Notes: generated by a model from the sequence alone, not told the origin. A DNA stretch of 64,000 bases from Microbacterium sp. Gd 4-13 (GCF_003095395.1 NZ_QEIJ01000001.1:1-64000); one strand, 5' to 3'; positions 1-9,106 are shown, numbered from the stretch's first letter. Numbers and translations: made by a program.

Positions 1-1929
1 ATCGTCGTGGACGAGGAGGACCAGCGGGTCTTCGTCGCCAACCGCGACTTCCGCCTCAACCCTCCGGGCGAGGAGCTGGAGCCGAAGGCGGTGACCGTCA
101 GCATCCGCACCGGTGACGGAGAGCCGACCGAGCCCGAAGAGCCCACGGACCCCGAGGAACCCACCGAGCCCGAGGTGCCCACCGAAGACCCGTGGACGGC
201 GACCGCGCTGGCCGCGATCCCGACCGCGACGGCTGAGGGCGCGACCGAGATCCGCCCCGTCGGCTCGGCAGTCGACCCCGCGACCGGCCTGGTCTACCTC
301 GCCGACGAGCAGCGGCCCGCCCGTGTGCACGTCGTCGATCCGAAGACCGACACGATCGTGCGCACCCTGTCGGCGCCGACGACCGACCCGGTGAAGGACG
401 GTCTGCGCGACATCGCCTTCGACGCAGCCACGGGGCATCTCACGGTCGCCTTCGGCGACAACTGGGTGGTCATGGACGCGCAGACCGGTGCCAGGGTCGC
501 GGGACCGTTCGCCTTCTCGTCGGGCGGGGTCCGCGGGATGGACGTCGATTTCGCGGGCGGACGGGTCTTCGCAGGCCTCCGCGGCAGCGGATTCGACGTG
601 CGAGATGCCGCGACGGGTGCGCTCATCCGTGCCGTCGAGGCGCCGGCCGACGGCGGTGCTTGGCGCACCCACGGTGTCGCGTACGACGCGGTGAACGACC
701 TCATCTACGTCAGCAACAGCGACACCGCCGAATCCACCCAGGGGATCCGTGTCTACAGCGGCGCCGACTACTCGCTGGTCGACACGCTCGACGTCGCGGG
801 GGCCGACTTCCGGTCGATCGCGGTGGACCCCGCGACCGACACGGTCGTCGTCGGACACCAGAGCACGACGTTCGACAACTCGGGGGTCTCGATCTATCAC
901 GCCGACGGACTCGGCCTGGTCGAGCGCCTCGAGGAGCACCGATACGGCAACAAGGTCTACGGGGTCTCGATCGACCCGAAGACCCACCGGCTGTACGTCT
1001 CGGCGCGCGATCGGTATCCCTCGGGCCTGGTGCGGGTGACGCTTCCGGCGGCACTGCCCGAACCCGAGGTTCCGGTCGAGCCGTGGATCGCGCGCGGGCT
1101 CACCGCCATCCCGACCGAGGGTGAGGAGCCGCAGATCCTCCCCGTCGGCACGACGGTCGACCCCGCGACGGGCGACCTGTTCGTCGCGAACGAGATGCGC
1201 CCGGCGCGGATCCACATCGTGGATCCGGTGGCCGACGTGGTCAAGCGAACGATCGTCGTGCCCGAGGGACTCACGGGCGACGGATTGCGCGACATCGCGT
1301 ACGACGCCGCGAACAAGGTGCTCTACGTCGCTTACGGCAGCAATTGGGTCGTGCTGAACGCCGAGACCGGAGCGGTCGTCCGTGGTCCGTTCGCGTTCTC
1401 GGGAGGGGTGCGCGGCATGGACGTCGATCTCGGGCGCGGCCTCGTCTACGGCGGAACGCGCGGCACCGGCTTCGACGTCGCCGACGCGAACACGGGCGAG
1501 CTGAAGCAGACTGTCGCCGGCGTCGCGGACGGGGGCGCGTGGCGCACGCACGGTGTCGCATACGACGCGGCGAGCGACCTGTTGTACATCAGCAACAGCG
1601 ACGCCAGCGGCTCGACCGAGGGCATCCGCGTGTACGGCGGCGCAGACCTGGCTCTCCAGAAGCGTCAGAGCGTCGCGAACGCGGACTACCGCTCGATCGC
1701 GGTGGACGGCGGCCTGGTGGTCGTCGGAAACCAGAGCACCACCTTCGAGCAGTCGGGGGCGACGGTGGTCTCGGCGTCCGATCTGAGCGTGGTGCAGCGA
1801 CTCTCGGCGCACGCGTACGGCAACAAGGTCTACGGCGTCTCGATCGATGCCGACCGCGACCTGCTGTACGTCTCGGCGCGCGATCGGTACCCGACCGGCC
1901 TCATCCAGGTCACGCTGCCGAAGAGCTGA
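1..1929 (+). CDS. Secreted tandem beta-propeller (YncE-like) protein, 5' end outside window
   Basis: The frame is open to the window edge, so the true start and any signal peptide lie upstream. The visible 642 residues begin with the tail of one propeller (RVFVANRD), then a Pro/Glu/Thr-rich linker of about 25 residues, then two propeller repeats of about 285 residues (nt ~190-1050 and ~1080-1925) separated by a short PEPEVPVEPW linker. The two repeats share long blocks (DPATG, GLRDIA, GAWRTHGVAYDA, GNKVYGVSID, YVSARDRYP) and are clearly internal duplications. Such YVTN/YncE-type seven-bladed propellers are usually extracellular binding or adhesion modules; no catalytic motif is visible. The protein ends VTLPKS with no LPXTG or membrane anchor, so it is either free or held by its missing N-terminus. 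Function is unknown; ligand or partner binding is inference. Confidence 0.8.
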   Translation: MVVDEEDQRVFVANRDFRLNPPGEELEPKAVTVSIRTGDGEPTEPEEPTDPEEPTEPEVPTEDPWTATALAAIPTATAEGATEIRPVGSAVDPATGLVYLADEQRPARVHVVDPKTDTIVRTLSAPTTDPVKDGLRDIAFDAATGHLTVAFGDNWVVMDAQTGARVAGPFAFSSGGVRGMDVDFAGGRVFAGLRGSGFDVRDAATGALIRAVEAPADGGAWRTHGVAYDAVNDLIYVSNSDTAESTQGIRVYSGADYSLVDTLDVAGADFRSIAVDPATDTVVVGHQSTTFDNSGVSIYHADGLGLVERLEEHRYGNKVYGVSIDPKTHRLYVSARDRYPSGLVRVTLPAALPEPEVPVEPWIARGLTAIPTEGEEPQILPVGTTVDPATGDLFVANEMRPARIHIVDPVADVVKRTIVVPEGLTGDGLRDIAYDAANKVLYVAYGSNWVVLNAETGAVVRGPFAFSGGVRGMDVDLGRGLVYGGTRGTGFDVADANTGELKQTVAGVADGGAWRTHGVAYDAASDLLYISNSDASGSTEGIRVYGGADLALQKRQSVANADYRSIAVDGGLVVVGNQSTTFEQSGATVVSASDLSVVQRLSAHAYGNKVYGVSIDADRDLLYVSARDRYPTGLIQVTLPKS

Positions 1930-1943
1930 TCGTTCGACATCGA

Positions 1944-1980
1944 CCGACCGCCCTCTCCCCGCGCGGGGGAGGGCGGTCGG
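1944..1980 (+). terminator. Hairpin terminator after the propeller gene
   Basis: A GC-rich stem starting CCGACCGCCC pairs with GGGCGGTCGG and extends through the CTCCCC/GGGGGAG core to a short loop. It lies 15 nt after the stop codon. No U-tract follows, as is common for high-GC actinobacterial terminators. Confidence 0.65.
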
Positions 1981-1996
1981 CGATTTCGCCGCCGTC

Positions 1997-2002
1997 TAGA
2001 AT
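1997..2002 (+). promoter_or_regulatory. Leaderless -10 box (TAGAAT) for the DUF3817 gene
   Basis: TAGAAT ends 7 nt before ATG 2010, so transcription would begin at the start codon. This decides for ATG 2010 over ATG 2001, which lies inside the -10 box. The promoter would serve DUF3817 and the overlapping guaA. Confidence 0.55.
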
Positions 2003-2009
2003 GGAGCCC

Positions 2010-2525
2010 ATGCCTCGAGCCCCGAAACTCGCATCATTTCCTGCGATCCGCGGAGCCCTGAAGTTCTACCAGATCTGCTCGGTCATCACCGGCGTCGGCC
2101 TCCTGCTGCTCCTGACCGAGATGATCCTGAAGTACACCCCGCTGCACGTCGAGCTCTTCGCCGGCGGGACGCGCGGTTTCCTGTACTTCGCCCCGGCGAT
2201 CCCCGGTCCGGCGTGCGAATGGTTCTCGCTCTTCCTGCCGGGGGGCAACGGGTGCGAGATCGTCTCCACCGGTGACGGCGTCAACATCTCTCTCGCGATC
2301 CTCGTTGTCCACGGATGGTTCTACGTCGTCTACCTGTTCTCGTGCTTCCGCATCTGGAGCCTCATGCGCTGGCCCTTCCCGCGGTTCATCCTGCTCGCCC
2401 TCGGCGGCGTCGTACCGTTCCTCTCCTTCTTCCTCGAGGCCATCACGGCCCGGAAGGTCACCACCTACCTCGCAGAACGCGAGGCGGCCGAAGCATCCGT
2501 TTCCGCACCGGAAGGCACCCGTTGA
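2010..2525 (+). CDS. DUF3817 family integral membrane protein
   Basis: A 171-residue protein with three clear hydrophobic segments: about residues 13-38 ([16 protein letters not shown]), 95-118 ([19 protein letters not shown]) and 128-150 ([18 protein letters not shown]). This is the DUF3817 arrangement widespread in Actinobacteria and often next to guaA; its biochemical role is unknown. Its stop codon overlaps the TTG start of guaA by 4 nt, so the two are very likely co-transcribed and translationally coupled. Start ATG 2010 is preferred because of the TAGAAT box 7 nt upstream. The link to purine metabolism is by position only. Confidence 0.82.
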   Translation: MPRAPKLASFPAIRGALKFYQICSVITGVGLLLLLTEMILKYTPLHVELFAGGTRGFLYFAPAIPGPACEWFSLFLPGGNGCEIVSTGDGVNISLAILVVHGWFYVVYLFSCFRIWSLMRWPFPRFILLALGGVVPFLSFFLEAITARKVTTYLAEREAAEASVSAPEGTR

Positions 2526-4102
2526 CCGAACAGACCGAGACCTCCCAACGTCCCGTCCTCGTCGTCGACTTCGGCGCGCAGTACGCGCAGCTGATCGCTC
2601 GTCGCGTCCGCGAGGCCGGTGTCTACAGCGAGATCGTTCCTCACACGGCCACGGCCGCCGAGATCGCCGCCAAGAGCCCGGTGGGCATCATCCTCTCCGG
2701 GGGCCCGTCGTCGGTGTACGAGCCGGGCGCCCCGTCGCTCGACTCGGGGGTGTTCGACCTCGACGTTCCCACGCTCGGCATCTGCTACGGCTTCCAGGTC
2801 ATGGCGAAGGCGCTCGGCGGCGAGGTCGCGAACACCGGCCTGCGCGAGTACGGCGCGACCGATGCCACGATCGTCACCGAGGGCACTCTGCTCGACGGTC
2901 AGCCCGCCGAGCAGAACGTGTGGATGAGTCACGGCGACCAGGTCTCGCGCGCCCCCGAGGGGTTCGACGTGTTGGCTCGCACCGCCGCGACCCCGGTCGC
3001 CGCCTTCGCGAATGACTCCCGCCGCATGTACGGCGTGCAGTGGCACCCCGAGGTGAAGCACTCCGACCACGGTCAGCGTGTGATCGAGAACTTCCTCCAC
3101 AAGGCCGCGGGCCTGCCCGCCGACTGGAACAGCGGCAACGTCATCGCCGAGCAGGTCGACCGCATCCGCGAGCAGATCGGCTCGGCACGCGTCATCTCCG
3201 CGCTCTCGGGCGGGGTCGACTCCGCCGTCTCGACCGCGCTGGTGCACAAGGCCGTCGGTGATCAGCTCACCGCGATCTTCGTCGACCACGGGCTGCTGCG
3301 AAAGGGGGAGCGCGAACAGGTCGAGAACGACTACGTCGCCTCGACCGGCGTTCGCCTGATCACCGTCGACGCGCGCGAGCAGTTCCTCGAGGCGCTGGCC
3401 GGCGTCAGCGACCCCGAGCAGAAGCGCAAGATCATCGGGCGCGAGTTCATCCGGTCGTTCGAGGCCGCCGAGCGCGACCTCGTCGCCGAGGCCGCCGCCG
3501 ACGGCGAGCCGATCCGGTTCCTCGTGCAGGGGACGCTGTACCCCGACGTCGTCGAATCCGGTGGCGGTGCGGGCACCGCGAACATCAAGAGCCACCACAA
3601 CGTCGGGGGCCTTCCCGAAGACCTCCAGTTCGAACTCGTCGAGCCGCTGCGCACCCTCTTCAAAGACGAGGTGCGGGCGATCGGGCGCGAACTCGGTCTT
3701 CCCGAGGCGATCGTCGGCCGCCAGCCGTTTCCGGGGCCCGGCCTCGGCATCCGGATCGTCGGTGAGGTCACCGCTGACCGCCTCGAGATTCTGCGTGACG
3801 CCGACGCCATCGCGCGCGCGGAGCTGACCAAGGCCGGCCTCGACAACGAGATCTGGCAGTGCCCCGTCGTGCTCCTCGCCGATGTGCGATCCGTCGGCGT
3901 GCAGGGCGACGGCCGCACCTACGGGCATCCGATCGTGCTGCGCCCCGTGTCGAGCGAAGACGCGATGACGGCCGACTGGACGCGCCTGCCCTACGACGTG
4001 CTGTCGAAGATCAGCAACCGCATCACGAACGAGGTCCGCGACGTCAACCGTGTCGTGCTCGACGTGACGTCGAAGCCGCCGGGGACGATCGAGTGGGAGT
4101 GA
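2522..4102 (+). CDS. guaA: GMP synthase (glutamine-hydrolysing)
   Basis: A 526-residue enzyme, the usual length, converting XMP, ATP and glutamine to GMP in the cytoplasm. The N-terminal class I glutamine amidotransferase domain (about 12-205) shows the nucleophile Cys88 in GICYG and the catalytic His/Glu in VQWHPEV. The ATP-pyrophosphatase domain carries the P-loop LSGGVDS near residue 228, and the C-terminal dimerisation domain ends in the typical KPPGTIEWE. The start is TTG 2522, preceded by GGAAGG and overlapping the DUF3817 stop; the family N-terminus ([18 protein letters not shown]) follows directly. It is the last committed step to GMP. Identification is secure. Confidence 0.97.
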   Translation: MTEQTETSQRPVLVVDFGAQYAQLIARRVREAGVYSEIVPHTATAAEIAAKSPVGIILSGGPSSVYEPGAPSLDSGVFDLDVPTLGICYGFQVMAKALGGEVANTGLREYGATDATIVTEGTLLDGQPAEQNVWMSHGDQVSRAPEGFDVLARTAATPVAAFANDSRRMYGVQWHPEVKHSDHGQRVIENFLHKAAGLPADWNSGNVIAEQVDRIREQIGSARVISALSGGVDSAVSTALVHKAVGDQLTAIFVDHGLLRKGEREQVENDYVASTGVRLITVDAREQFLEALAGVSDPEQKRKIIGREFIRSFEAAERDLVAEAAADGEPIRFLVQGTLYPDVVESGGGAGTANIKSHHNVGGLPEDLQFELVEPLRTLFKDEVRAIGRELGLPEAIVGRQPFPGPGLGIRIVGEVTADRLEILRDADAIARAELTKAGLDNEIWQCPVVLLADVRSVGVQGDGRTYGHPIVLRPVSSEDAMTADWTRLPYDVLSKISNRITNEVRDVNRVVLDVTSKPPGTIEWE

Positions 4103-4262
4103 GCCGCCGGGTTCGTGCTGCGGCGCGGTCGACGGCGGGCTCCGTGACGTCGTCTTCGGTCGGCCCGGAGCGTGACATCGCTGCGCCTGCAGCCGCCAGC
4201 CGTCTGCTGCCCGGCGGCGCTGCCACGAGCCTCACTTCTCGCAGAGGGAAGAGGATGAGGGG

Positions 4263-4712
4263 ATGAGCGAGAGGTTCGTTCGGCCCACCGTGGTCGATCG
4301 GGGGTTCAACCGGGTCGTCGGACTCCTGACCCGGGTGGGGCTGCCGCTCGCCGGTAGCCGAGTGCTCGCCGTGCGAGGTCGCTCGAGCGGCGAATGGCGC
4401 ACGACGCCCGTCAATCCGCTCCGGGTCGGCGGTGAGCGGTACCTCGTGGCCCCGCGCGGCAACGCGCAGTGGGTGCGCAACCTCCGGGTCTCGGGTGCCG
4501 GCGAACTCCGCGCCGGCCGCCGGGTCGAAGCTTTCACCGCCGTCGAGGTGTCCGACGCCGAGAAGCCCCCGATCCTCCGCGCCTACCTGAAGGCCTGGGC
4601 CTGGGAGGTCGGGCGCTTCTTCGAAGGAGTGGACGCGGGTTCTCCCGACGAGAAGCTCGCCGAGATCGCCCCGGGCTTCCCCGTGTTCCGGATAGGACGA
4701 CCGCGCCCGTGA
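4263..4712 (+). CDS. DUF385 / F420-type nitroreductase-family oxidoreductase
   Basis: A 149-residue split beta-barrel protein of the deazaflavin (F420)-dependent nitroreductase family (Ddn-like). Recognisable features are the VRGRSSGEWRTTPVNPL segment, the YLVAPRG-NAQWVRNLR block that normally contacts the cofactor, and an arginine-rich basic patch. A purine-rich AGAGGGAAGAGG precedes ATG 4263. Its stop overlaps the GTG of the following glycosyltransferase by 4 nt. A second family member lies at 35184-35624. Substrate is not predictable; F420 rather than FMN or haem use is inferred from the family. Confidence 0.8.
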   Translation: MSERFVRPTVVDRGFNRVVGLLTRVGLPLAGSRVLAVRGRSSGEWRTTPVNPLRVGGERYLVAPRGNAQWVRNLRVSGAGELRAGRRVEAFTAVEVSDAEKPPILRAYLKAWAWEVGRFFEGVDAGSPDEKLAEIAPGFPVFRIGRPRP

Positions 4713-6094
4713 CCCGATTCCCCGACGCGTGGTACCTCGTGCTGTCGAGCCGGCTCATCCCCGGTCTCGACGGCGGATACACCGTGGCGACCCTGACCCG
4801 GATCCGGCAGATGAGAGAGGCCGGTGCCGAGACCGAGCTGCTGACGGTCGACCCGGGCGCGCCCGAGGCCCACGTCGAACACCGGTCGGAGTTCGTCCGT
4901 CGTGGGATGCTCGACGTCCCCGAACGCCTGCGCAATCTGTTCGACGAAGCATCCGACCCCCGTGGCGGTGGCGCGCAATGGCTGCGCGAGGCCACGGCGC
5001 CCGGCGACGCCGACCCCTCGCTCTCGTACCGGGAGGTGACGGATGCTGCGGGCCGCCCGATCGTGTCGCTGCCGGTGATCACGGGCGACCCCGACTGGCA
5101 CCTGACGACGGCACCGATCGTCGTGCACGACGCGGACGGGTCTGGCATCGGTGTCATCGCCGGGTTCGGGTCGCTCTATCGCGCCTGGCTCGACCACGTG
5201 GTCGCGGGGTTGCGCGAGCGGGTCGAGCGCCCGGTCGTCGTGATCTGCGAATCCCGCCAGCTCGGCGAGCTGCTCAGCGGGTGGCACGCACCTGCGGTGC
5301 GTCTGCTGCACACCGTGCACACCACACACCTCGAACCGCCGTTCACCCCCGATGCGCCCCTGAACGCGCTGTGGTCGCGGTGGTTCTCGGTCGCCGACCG
5401 GTTCGACGCCGTGCTGTGGCCGACCCCATCGCAGCGCGATGACGTCGTCGAGCGGTTCGGGTCGTCGGGCGTGCACGCGGTCGTCCCGAATGCCGTGGTG
5501 CCCCCCGCATCCGTCGTCCCGATCGCGGCGCGCGAGCCCAGCCGGGCCGTCGTCGTCGGCCGGCTCGCGCCCGGGAAGCGCGTAGACCTCGCGATCCGAG
5601 GATTCGTCGGCGCGGCCGTGCCGGATGCGACGCTCGACATCTACGGCGACGGGGCGGAGCGCGGGGCGCTCCAGGCGCTCATCGACGATCTCGGGGTCGG
5701 CGAGTCGGTCGTGCTGCGCGGCGCGACCGAGGACGTCGCCGGCGTGCTCGACGCCGCATCCGTCTACCTCTCCACCTCGGCCTTCGAGGGGCAGGGGCTC
5801 GCGCTCGCCGAGGCGCTGTCGCACGGCACGCCCGCGGTGGTGTTCGATATCCGCTACGGTCCGCGCGACATGCTGCGGGGCGGCGGGGGAGTGCTCGTTC
5901 CCGACGGCGACGTCGCCGCGCTCTCGGCCGCGCTGACCGAGGTGCTCGGCGATGCGGCGATGCGCGAACGGCTGTCGGCGGAGGCCCTTGTCGCCGCGGC
6001 GCGATTCGCCCCCGCCCCGACGATGGATGCCCTCGCGGCCGTGGCCCGGCAGGCGCTTGATCGCACGCCGCGGCGCTCTCCCGGCACTCGCTGA
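4709..6094 (+). CDS. Family 4 glycosyltransferase (TagE/GtfA-like)
   Basis: A 461-residue GT-B fold glycosyltransferase. The C-terminal domain has the GT4 signatures: the GRLAPGKRVDLAI block near residue 275, the nucleotide-sugar region DIYGDGAE, and the E-x7-E motif in FEGQGLALAEAL (Glu360/Glu368). The N-terminal half (DAWYLVLSSR, GGYTVATLTRIR, and HTVHTTHLEPPF mid-way) resembles poly(glycerol-phosphate) alpha-glucosyltransferases and Sec-accessory GtfA enzymes, suggesting transfer of a sugar to a wall polymer or surface protein. There is no signal or membrane segment, so it acts on the cytoplasmic side. GTG 4709 overlaps the DUF385 stop. Acceptor and donor are unproven. Confidence 0.85.
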   Translation: MTRFPDAWYLVLSSRLIPGLDGGYTVATLTRIRQMREAGAETELLTVDPGAPEAHVEHRSEFVRRGMLDVPERLRNLFDEASDPRGGGAQWLREATAPGDADPSLSYREVTDAAGRPIVSLPVITGDPDWHLTTAPIVVHDADGSGIGVIAGFGSLYRAWLDHVVAGLRERVERPVVVICESRQLGELLSGWHAPAVRLLHTVHTTHLEPPFTPDAPLNALWSRWFSVADRFDAVLWPTPSQRDDVVERFGSSGVHAVVPNAVVPPASVVPIAAREPSRAVVVGRLAPGKRVDLAIRGFVGAAVPDATLDIYGDGAERGALQALIDDLGVGESVVLRGATEDVAGVLDAASVYLSTSAFEGQGLALAEALSHGTPAVVFDIRYGPRDMLRGGGGVLVPDGDVAALSAALTEVLGDAAMRERLSAEALVAAARFAPAPTMDALAAVARQALDRTPRRSPGTR

Positions 6095-6116
6095 GGCCCT
6101 CCGCCCGCGACCGCTG

Positions 6117-6198
6117 CCCCGCGGTGCGGCTGCCCCGCGGTGCGGTCGTCCCGCGGTGCGGTTGGCCGCGCGGGGGCGGTTGTCGCGCGGTGCGGTCG
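6117..6198. repeat. Short tandem repeat, five 16-18 bp units
   Basis: Five consecutive units of the form CCCCGCGGTGCGGCTG follow the glycosyltransferase stop codon by 22 nt: 6117-6132, 6133-6148, 6149-6164, 6165-6182 (18 bp, diverged) and 6183-6198. Units 1-3 differ at only two or three positions. Such an array can change copy number by slippage. Confidence 0.75.
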
Positions 6199-6201
6199 GC
6201 C

Positions 6202-6540
6202 GCGCGCGTGGGGCTCGTGCCCGCTTCCGGCAGCCTCGGTGACCGTATTCAGGATGGTTGGCCGGGGAGGGGCCCGGAACCGCTGCAGACCGCGGGGGCC
6301 GGTGGATTCTTCCTGAGTTCGTGCGGGGTGAGGGGCTTAGTGAGGAAGAAGGGGTGGGGGAAGGGCGGGCGCGTGGGGGGCTCGTGCCCGCTTTCGTCGG
6401 CTTCGGCGACCGTACTCAGGATGGTCGGCCGGGGACGGGCCCGGAACCGCTGCAGACCGCGGGGGTTGGCGCGTTCATCCTGAGTTCGTGCGGGGAGAGG
6501 GGTTTCGTGAGCGAGGAGGGGATGGGGAAGCGTTTCGTGA
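6202..6540. repeat. Imperfect 167-bp tandem duplication in a non-coding region
   Basis: Two adjacent copies (about 6202-6368 and 6369-6535) share GACCGTA (6241 and 6408), CAGGATGGT, the block GGAACCGCTGCAGACCGCGG and CCTGAGTTCGTGCGGGG. Each copy carries an inverted pair: in copy 2 ACTCAGGATG (6414-6423) with CATCCTGAGT (6476-6485); in copy 1 ATTCAGGATG (6247-6256) with a partner at 6309-6319. The region 6095-6648 has no convincing gene: open frames here lack coding bias and simply translate the repeats. A guanine-run array at 6351-6369 could form a quadruplex. Confidence 0.7.
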
Positions 6541-6648
6541 GGGAGGGGGGAGGAGGCCTTCGTGAGCAAGAACGTGAAGGGGAGGTCGGGCGCGGCGAGG
6601 GCAGGGGTGGCTGAGCGCAGACGCACCCGGGCGGGCGAGGAAAGGCGC

Positions 6649-7872
6649 CTAGGCCCGCCCTGCCCACGGGTCGTAGTCGGCGAGCAGCGGCTCCTGCGGC
6701 GGGCGCTCCGCCTCGGGCACGTGTTGCAGGTTGACGCGCACGCGGTACCAGAGCGAACTCGATCCGCGCATGCCGTCGATCATCACGTCCGCGGGATGCA
6801 GCACGGCCGCCGCCCGCGTGTGCGTCGTCTTCCACGTCTCGAGGGCCTCGAGGGCTTCGGGCTTCGTCTTCGTGCGTGCCACCTCGATCAACGGCATCGT
6901 GGAGGTGCGCCGGCCCGAGCCGTCGGAAGCCGTCGGCGGCTTGTCGGCGGGGCCCAGCTCGTCGGCGAGCTGCAGCAGGCCGTCGAGACGCCCGACCGCC
7001 TCGTCGATACCGCGGTGCGGGTCTCCGATGTCGGCGAAGCGCTCGAGCACGGTCGCGACGGTGAATTCCTCGGGGCGGCGCGCACGCACTTCGTCCCAGG
7101 CGAGCGGGGTCGACACGCGCGCGTCGGGGAGCGGACGGATGCTGTACGCCGACGCCACCGTGCGGTCCTTGGCGTTTTGGTTGAAGTCGACGAAGACGCT
7201 CTCACCGCGTTCCTCCTTCCACCACCGCGCGGTCGCGAGGCCGGGCGCGCGGTTCTCGACCTCCCGAGCGAGGGCCTCGGCAGCCAGCCGCACCGCGGCG
7301 AAATCCCATTCGGGCGCGATACGCACGAGGATGTGCAGCCCCCGCGACCCGCTCGTTTTGGGCCAGCCGACGAGACCGTGGTCGTCGAGCACGTCGCGGA
7401 CGATCATCGCGACATCCACGATCTGCGCCCACTCGACGCCGGGCATGGGGTCGAGATCCACCCGCAGCTCGTCGGGGTGGTCGAGGTCTTCGGCACGGAC
7501 CGGATGCGGGTTGAGGTCGAGGCATCCGAGGTTCGCGACCCATGCGAGCCCGGCAGCGTCCCTGACGACGGTCTCTTCCGCGGAGGTGCCGCGCGCATAG
7601 CGGAGGGTCGCGGTATCGATGAAGTCCGGATGCTTGTCGGGCACCCGCTTCTGGAAGAACGCCTCCTCGTCGATGCCCTTCACGAACCGCTTGAGCACCA
7701 TCGGGCGCCCTCCCGCACCGCGCAGAGCGCCGTCGGCGACGGCCACGTAGTAGCGCACGATGTCGAGCTTCGTGAGACCGGGGCCGGGGAACACCACCCG
7801 GTCGGGGCTCGTCACGCGCACCTCGTGCCCGGCGATCTCGAGGGTGTCGGCGGGTGTCTTCGACGGGCTCAT
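6649..7872 (-). CDS. Prim-Pol / LigD polymerase-domain protein (first of two)
   Basis: A 407-residue archaeo-eukaryotic primase-superfamily polymerase. The catalytic acids Asp139 and Asp141 sit in RVDLDPMPG, motif II is TSGSRGLHI (about 173-181) and the third metal-binding Asp229 is in VFVDFNQN. It corresponds to the polymerase module of LigD, here as a stand-alone protein with about 60 extra C-terminal residues, like mycobacterial PolD2/Prim-Pol paralogues. Such enzymes fill gaps with ribonucleotides or dNTPs during end joining or gap repair. ATG 7872 is preceded by TAGCCT (7879-7884) with a 6-nt gap, indicating a leaderless mRNA. A paralogue (26130-27158) and a LigC-type ligase (27662-28705) are in this window; Ku is not. 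Confidence 0.9.
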   Translation of the reverse strand: MSPSKTPADTLEIAGHEVRVTSPDRVVFPGPGLTKLDIVRYYVAVADGALRGAGGRPMVLKRFVKGIDEEAFFQKRVPDKHPDFIDTATLRYARGTSAEETVVRDAAGLAWVANLGCLDLNPHPVRAEDLDHPDELRVDLDPMPGVEWAQIVDVAMIVRDVLDDHGLVGWPKTSGSRGLHILVRIAPEWDFAAVRLAAEALAREVENRAPGLATARWWKEERGESVFVDFNQNAKDRTVASAYSIRPLPDARVSTPLAWDEVRARRPEEFTVATVLERFADIGDPHRGIDEAVGRLDGLLQLADELGPADKPPTASDGSGRRTSTMPLIEVARTKTKPEALEALETWKTTHTRAAAVLHPADVMIDGMRGSSSLWYRVRVNLQHVPEAERPPQEPLLADYDPWAGRA

Positions 7873-8102
7873 GGCGCGAGGCTAGCCGGGTGCAGGATGC
7901 TGCGGCCAGGCCTTGCGCTGTCGTGCCGTCGCCGCGGTCGTGGCGTCCCGTGCCCCATCCGTGCGGTTCGGCAGGCTCCCCGCCGAGCCGAGGAGCCGAC
8001 TGCCACAGCATCCGTCGAGTGACCCTACAGTTCGGTGCGGTCATACGCAGGAATGCGCCACATTCCGGACAACGAGGGAGGAACGGGGTCCGGGCGGAAA
8101 CG

Positions 8103-8137
8103 ACGAAGGGGCCGTCCGGAACGGACGACCCCTTCGT
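8103..8137 (-). terminator. Terminator of the Bax inhibitor-1 gene
   Basis: ACGAAGGGG (8103-8111) pairs with CCCCTTCGT (8129-8137), with an inner CGTCCG/CGGACG stem and a GAA loop. It lies 11 bp beyond the stop codon on the minus strand. The rest of 7885-8102 holds nothing I recognise. Confidence 0.75.
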
Positions 8138-8148
8138 GCGAGCGGTGG

Positions 8149-9048
8149 CTAGTTGCTGCCGCGGATGATGGCGATCATGCGGAGGATCTCGACGTAGAGC
8201 CAGATGACCGTGACCATGATGCCGAACGCGGCCTTCCACGCCAGCTTGCGGGGAGCGCCGTTGCGGACGCCCTGCTGAATCTGGTCGAAGTCGAGCACCA
8301 GCGAGTACGCGGCCATGATGACCACCAGCACACCGAGGATGAGGCCGATCGGAATGCCGGCGATGGTCGCCGAGCGCAGACCGAACATCTGGTCAGCGGG
8401 CAGGACGCCGAAGAGCATGAGGCCGACGTTCAGGAGGCTGAACACCAGGTATCCGACCATCGCGATCATGAAGATCTTCGTGGCTCGCTTCGAGGCGCGG
8501 ATCTTGCCGCTGGCGAAGAGGGCGAGGGTGACGCCGACGACCGACACGGTCGCGAGGGTCGCCTGCACGACGATGCCCGGCATCATGAACTCGAAGTATG
8601 CCGAGATGCCACCGACGAAAAGGCCCTGGAAGGCGGCGTACGCCATGATCAGCGGCGCCGAGGGCTGCTTCTTGAAGATGTTGACCATGGCGAGCACGAA
8701 GCCGCCGAGGGCGCCGATGAGCCACGGTGCGACGTTGGGCTGGGGGTTGGTGGGGGTGACGCTGGACATCGTCCAGATCCATCCGCCGACCGCGACGACG
8801 AGCATGACCGCGAAGAGGGCGATCGTCTTGTAGACGGTGTCCTCGTACGTCATGCGGTCGGTCTGCTGGGCGCCGGCCGAGGGGGCGGCGAACTTGCCCT
8901 CGAGCTCGGCGTTGGTGGCGGCGGGGGGCGGCGCATACTGCGTCTGACCGTTGCCCAGGCGCGCAGCCTGCGAGCCACCGGGGTAGGTCTGAACGGCGCG
9001 CGGGTCCTGGAACGCCGGGTTGTTGAAGGCCGGGTTGTTGAGGGCCAC
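8149..9048 (-). CDS. Bax inhibitor-1 / YccA family membrane protein
   Basis: A 299-residue polytopic membrane protein. After an 80-residue Pro/Asn-rich cytoplasmic N-terminus with a repeated NNPAF motif, seven hydrophobic helices follow (KTIALFAVMLVVAVGG, LIGALGGFVLAMVNIF and so on, to the YVEILRMIAIIRG end). This matches the actinobacterial BI-1/YccA family, whose relatives act as pH-sensitive calcium leak channels or modulate FtsH proteolysis; the role in Actinobacteria is unknown. GTG 9048 is chosen because GGAG lies about 10 nt upstream; an in-frame GTG at 9054 is possible. A 31-bp palindrome lies directly upstream. Confidence 0.88.
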   Translation of the reverse strand: MALNNPAFNNPAFQDPRAVQTYPGGSQAARLGNGQTQYAPPPAATNAELEGKFAAPSAGAQQTDRMTYEDTVYKTIALFAVMLVVAVGGWIWTMSSVTPTNPQPNVAPWLIGALGGFVLAMVNIFKKQPSAPLIMAYAAFQGLFVGGISAYFEFMMPGIVVQATLATVSVVGVTLALFASGKIRASKRATKIFMIAMVGYLVFSLLNVGLMLFGVLPADQMFGLRSATIAGIPIGLILGVLVVIMAAYSLVLDFDQIQQGVRNGAPRKLAWKAAFGIMVTVIWLYVEILRMIAIIRGSN

Positions 9049-9071
9049 TGCTCTCACACTCCAAAATCGGG

Positions 9072-9106
9072 GTTGATCTACAGCACCGTGCTGTAGATCA
9101 ACACTA
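9072..9106 (-). promoter_or_regulatory. 31-bp perfect palindrome and -10 box upstream of the BI-1 gene
   Basis: GTTGATCTACAGCAC (9072-9086) is followed by a single C and its exact reverse complement (9088-9102). A TAGTGT hexamer (9101-9106, minus strand) abuts it and could be the -10 box, placing the palindrome at or just after the transcription start. This is either a repressor operator or a 5' mRNA hairpin. No regulator can be named from the sequence. Confidence 0.65.

Noticed and set aside
2465..3928. 487-codon open frame on the minus strand inside guaA
   Set aside because: It is the antisense shadow of a certain gene in high-GC DNA; its composition is unlike a real protein and no family is recognisable.
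6249..6626. Open frames on both strands in the repeat region after the glycosyltransferase
   Set aside because: They translate the tandem repeats, lack a ribosome site or -10 box and show no coding bias.
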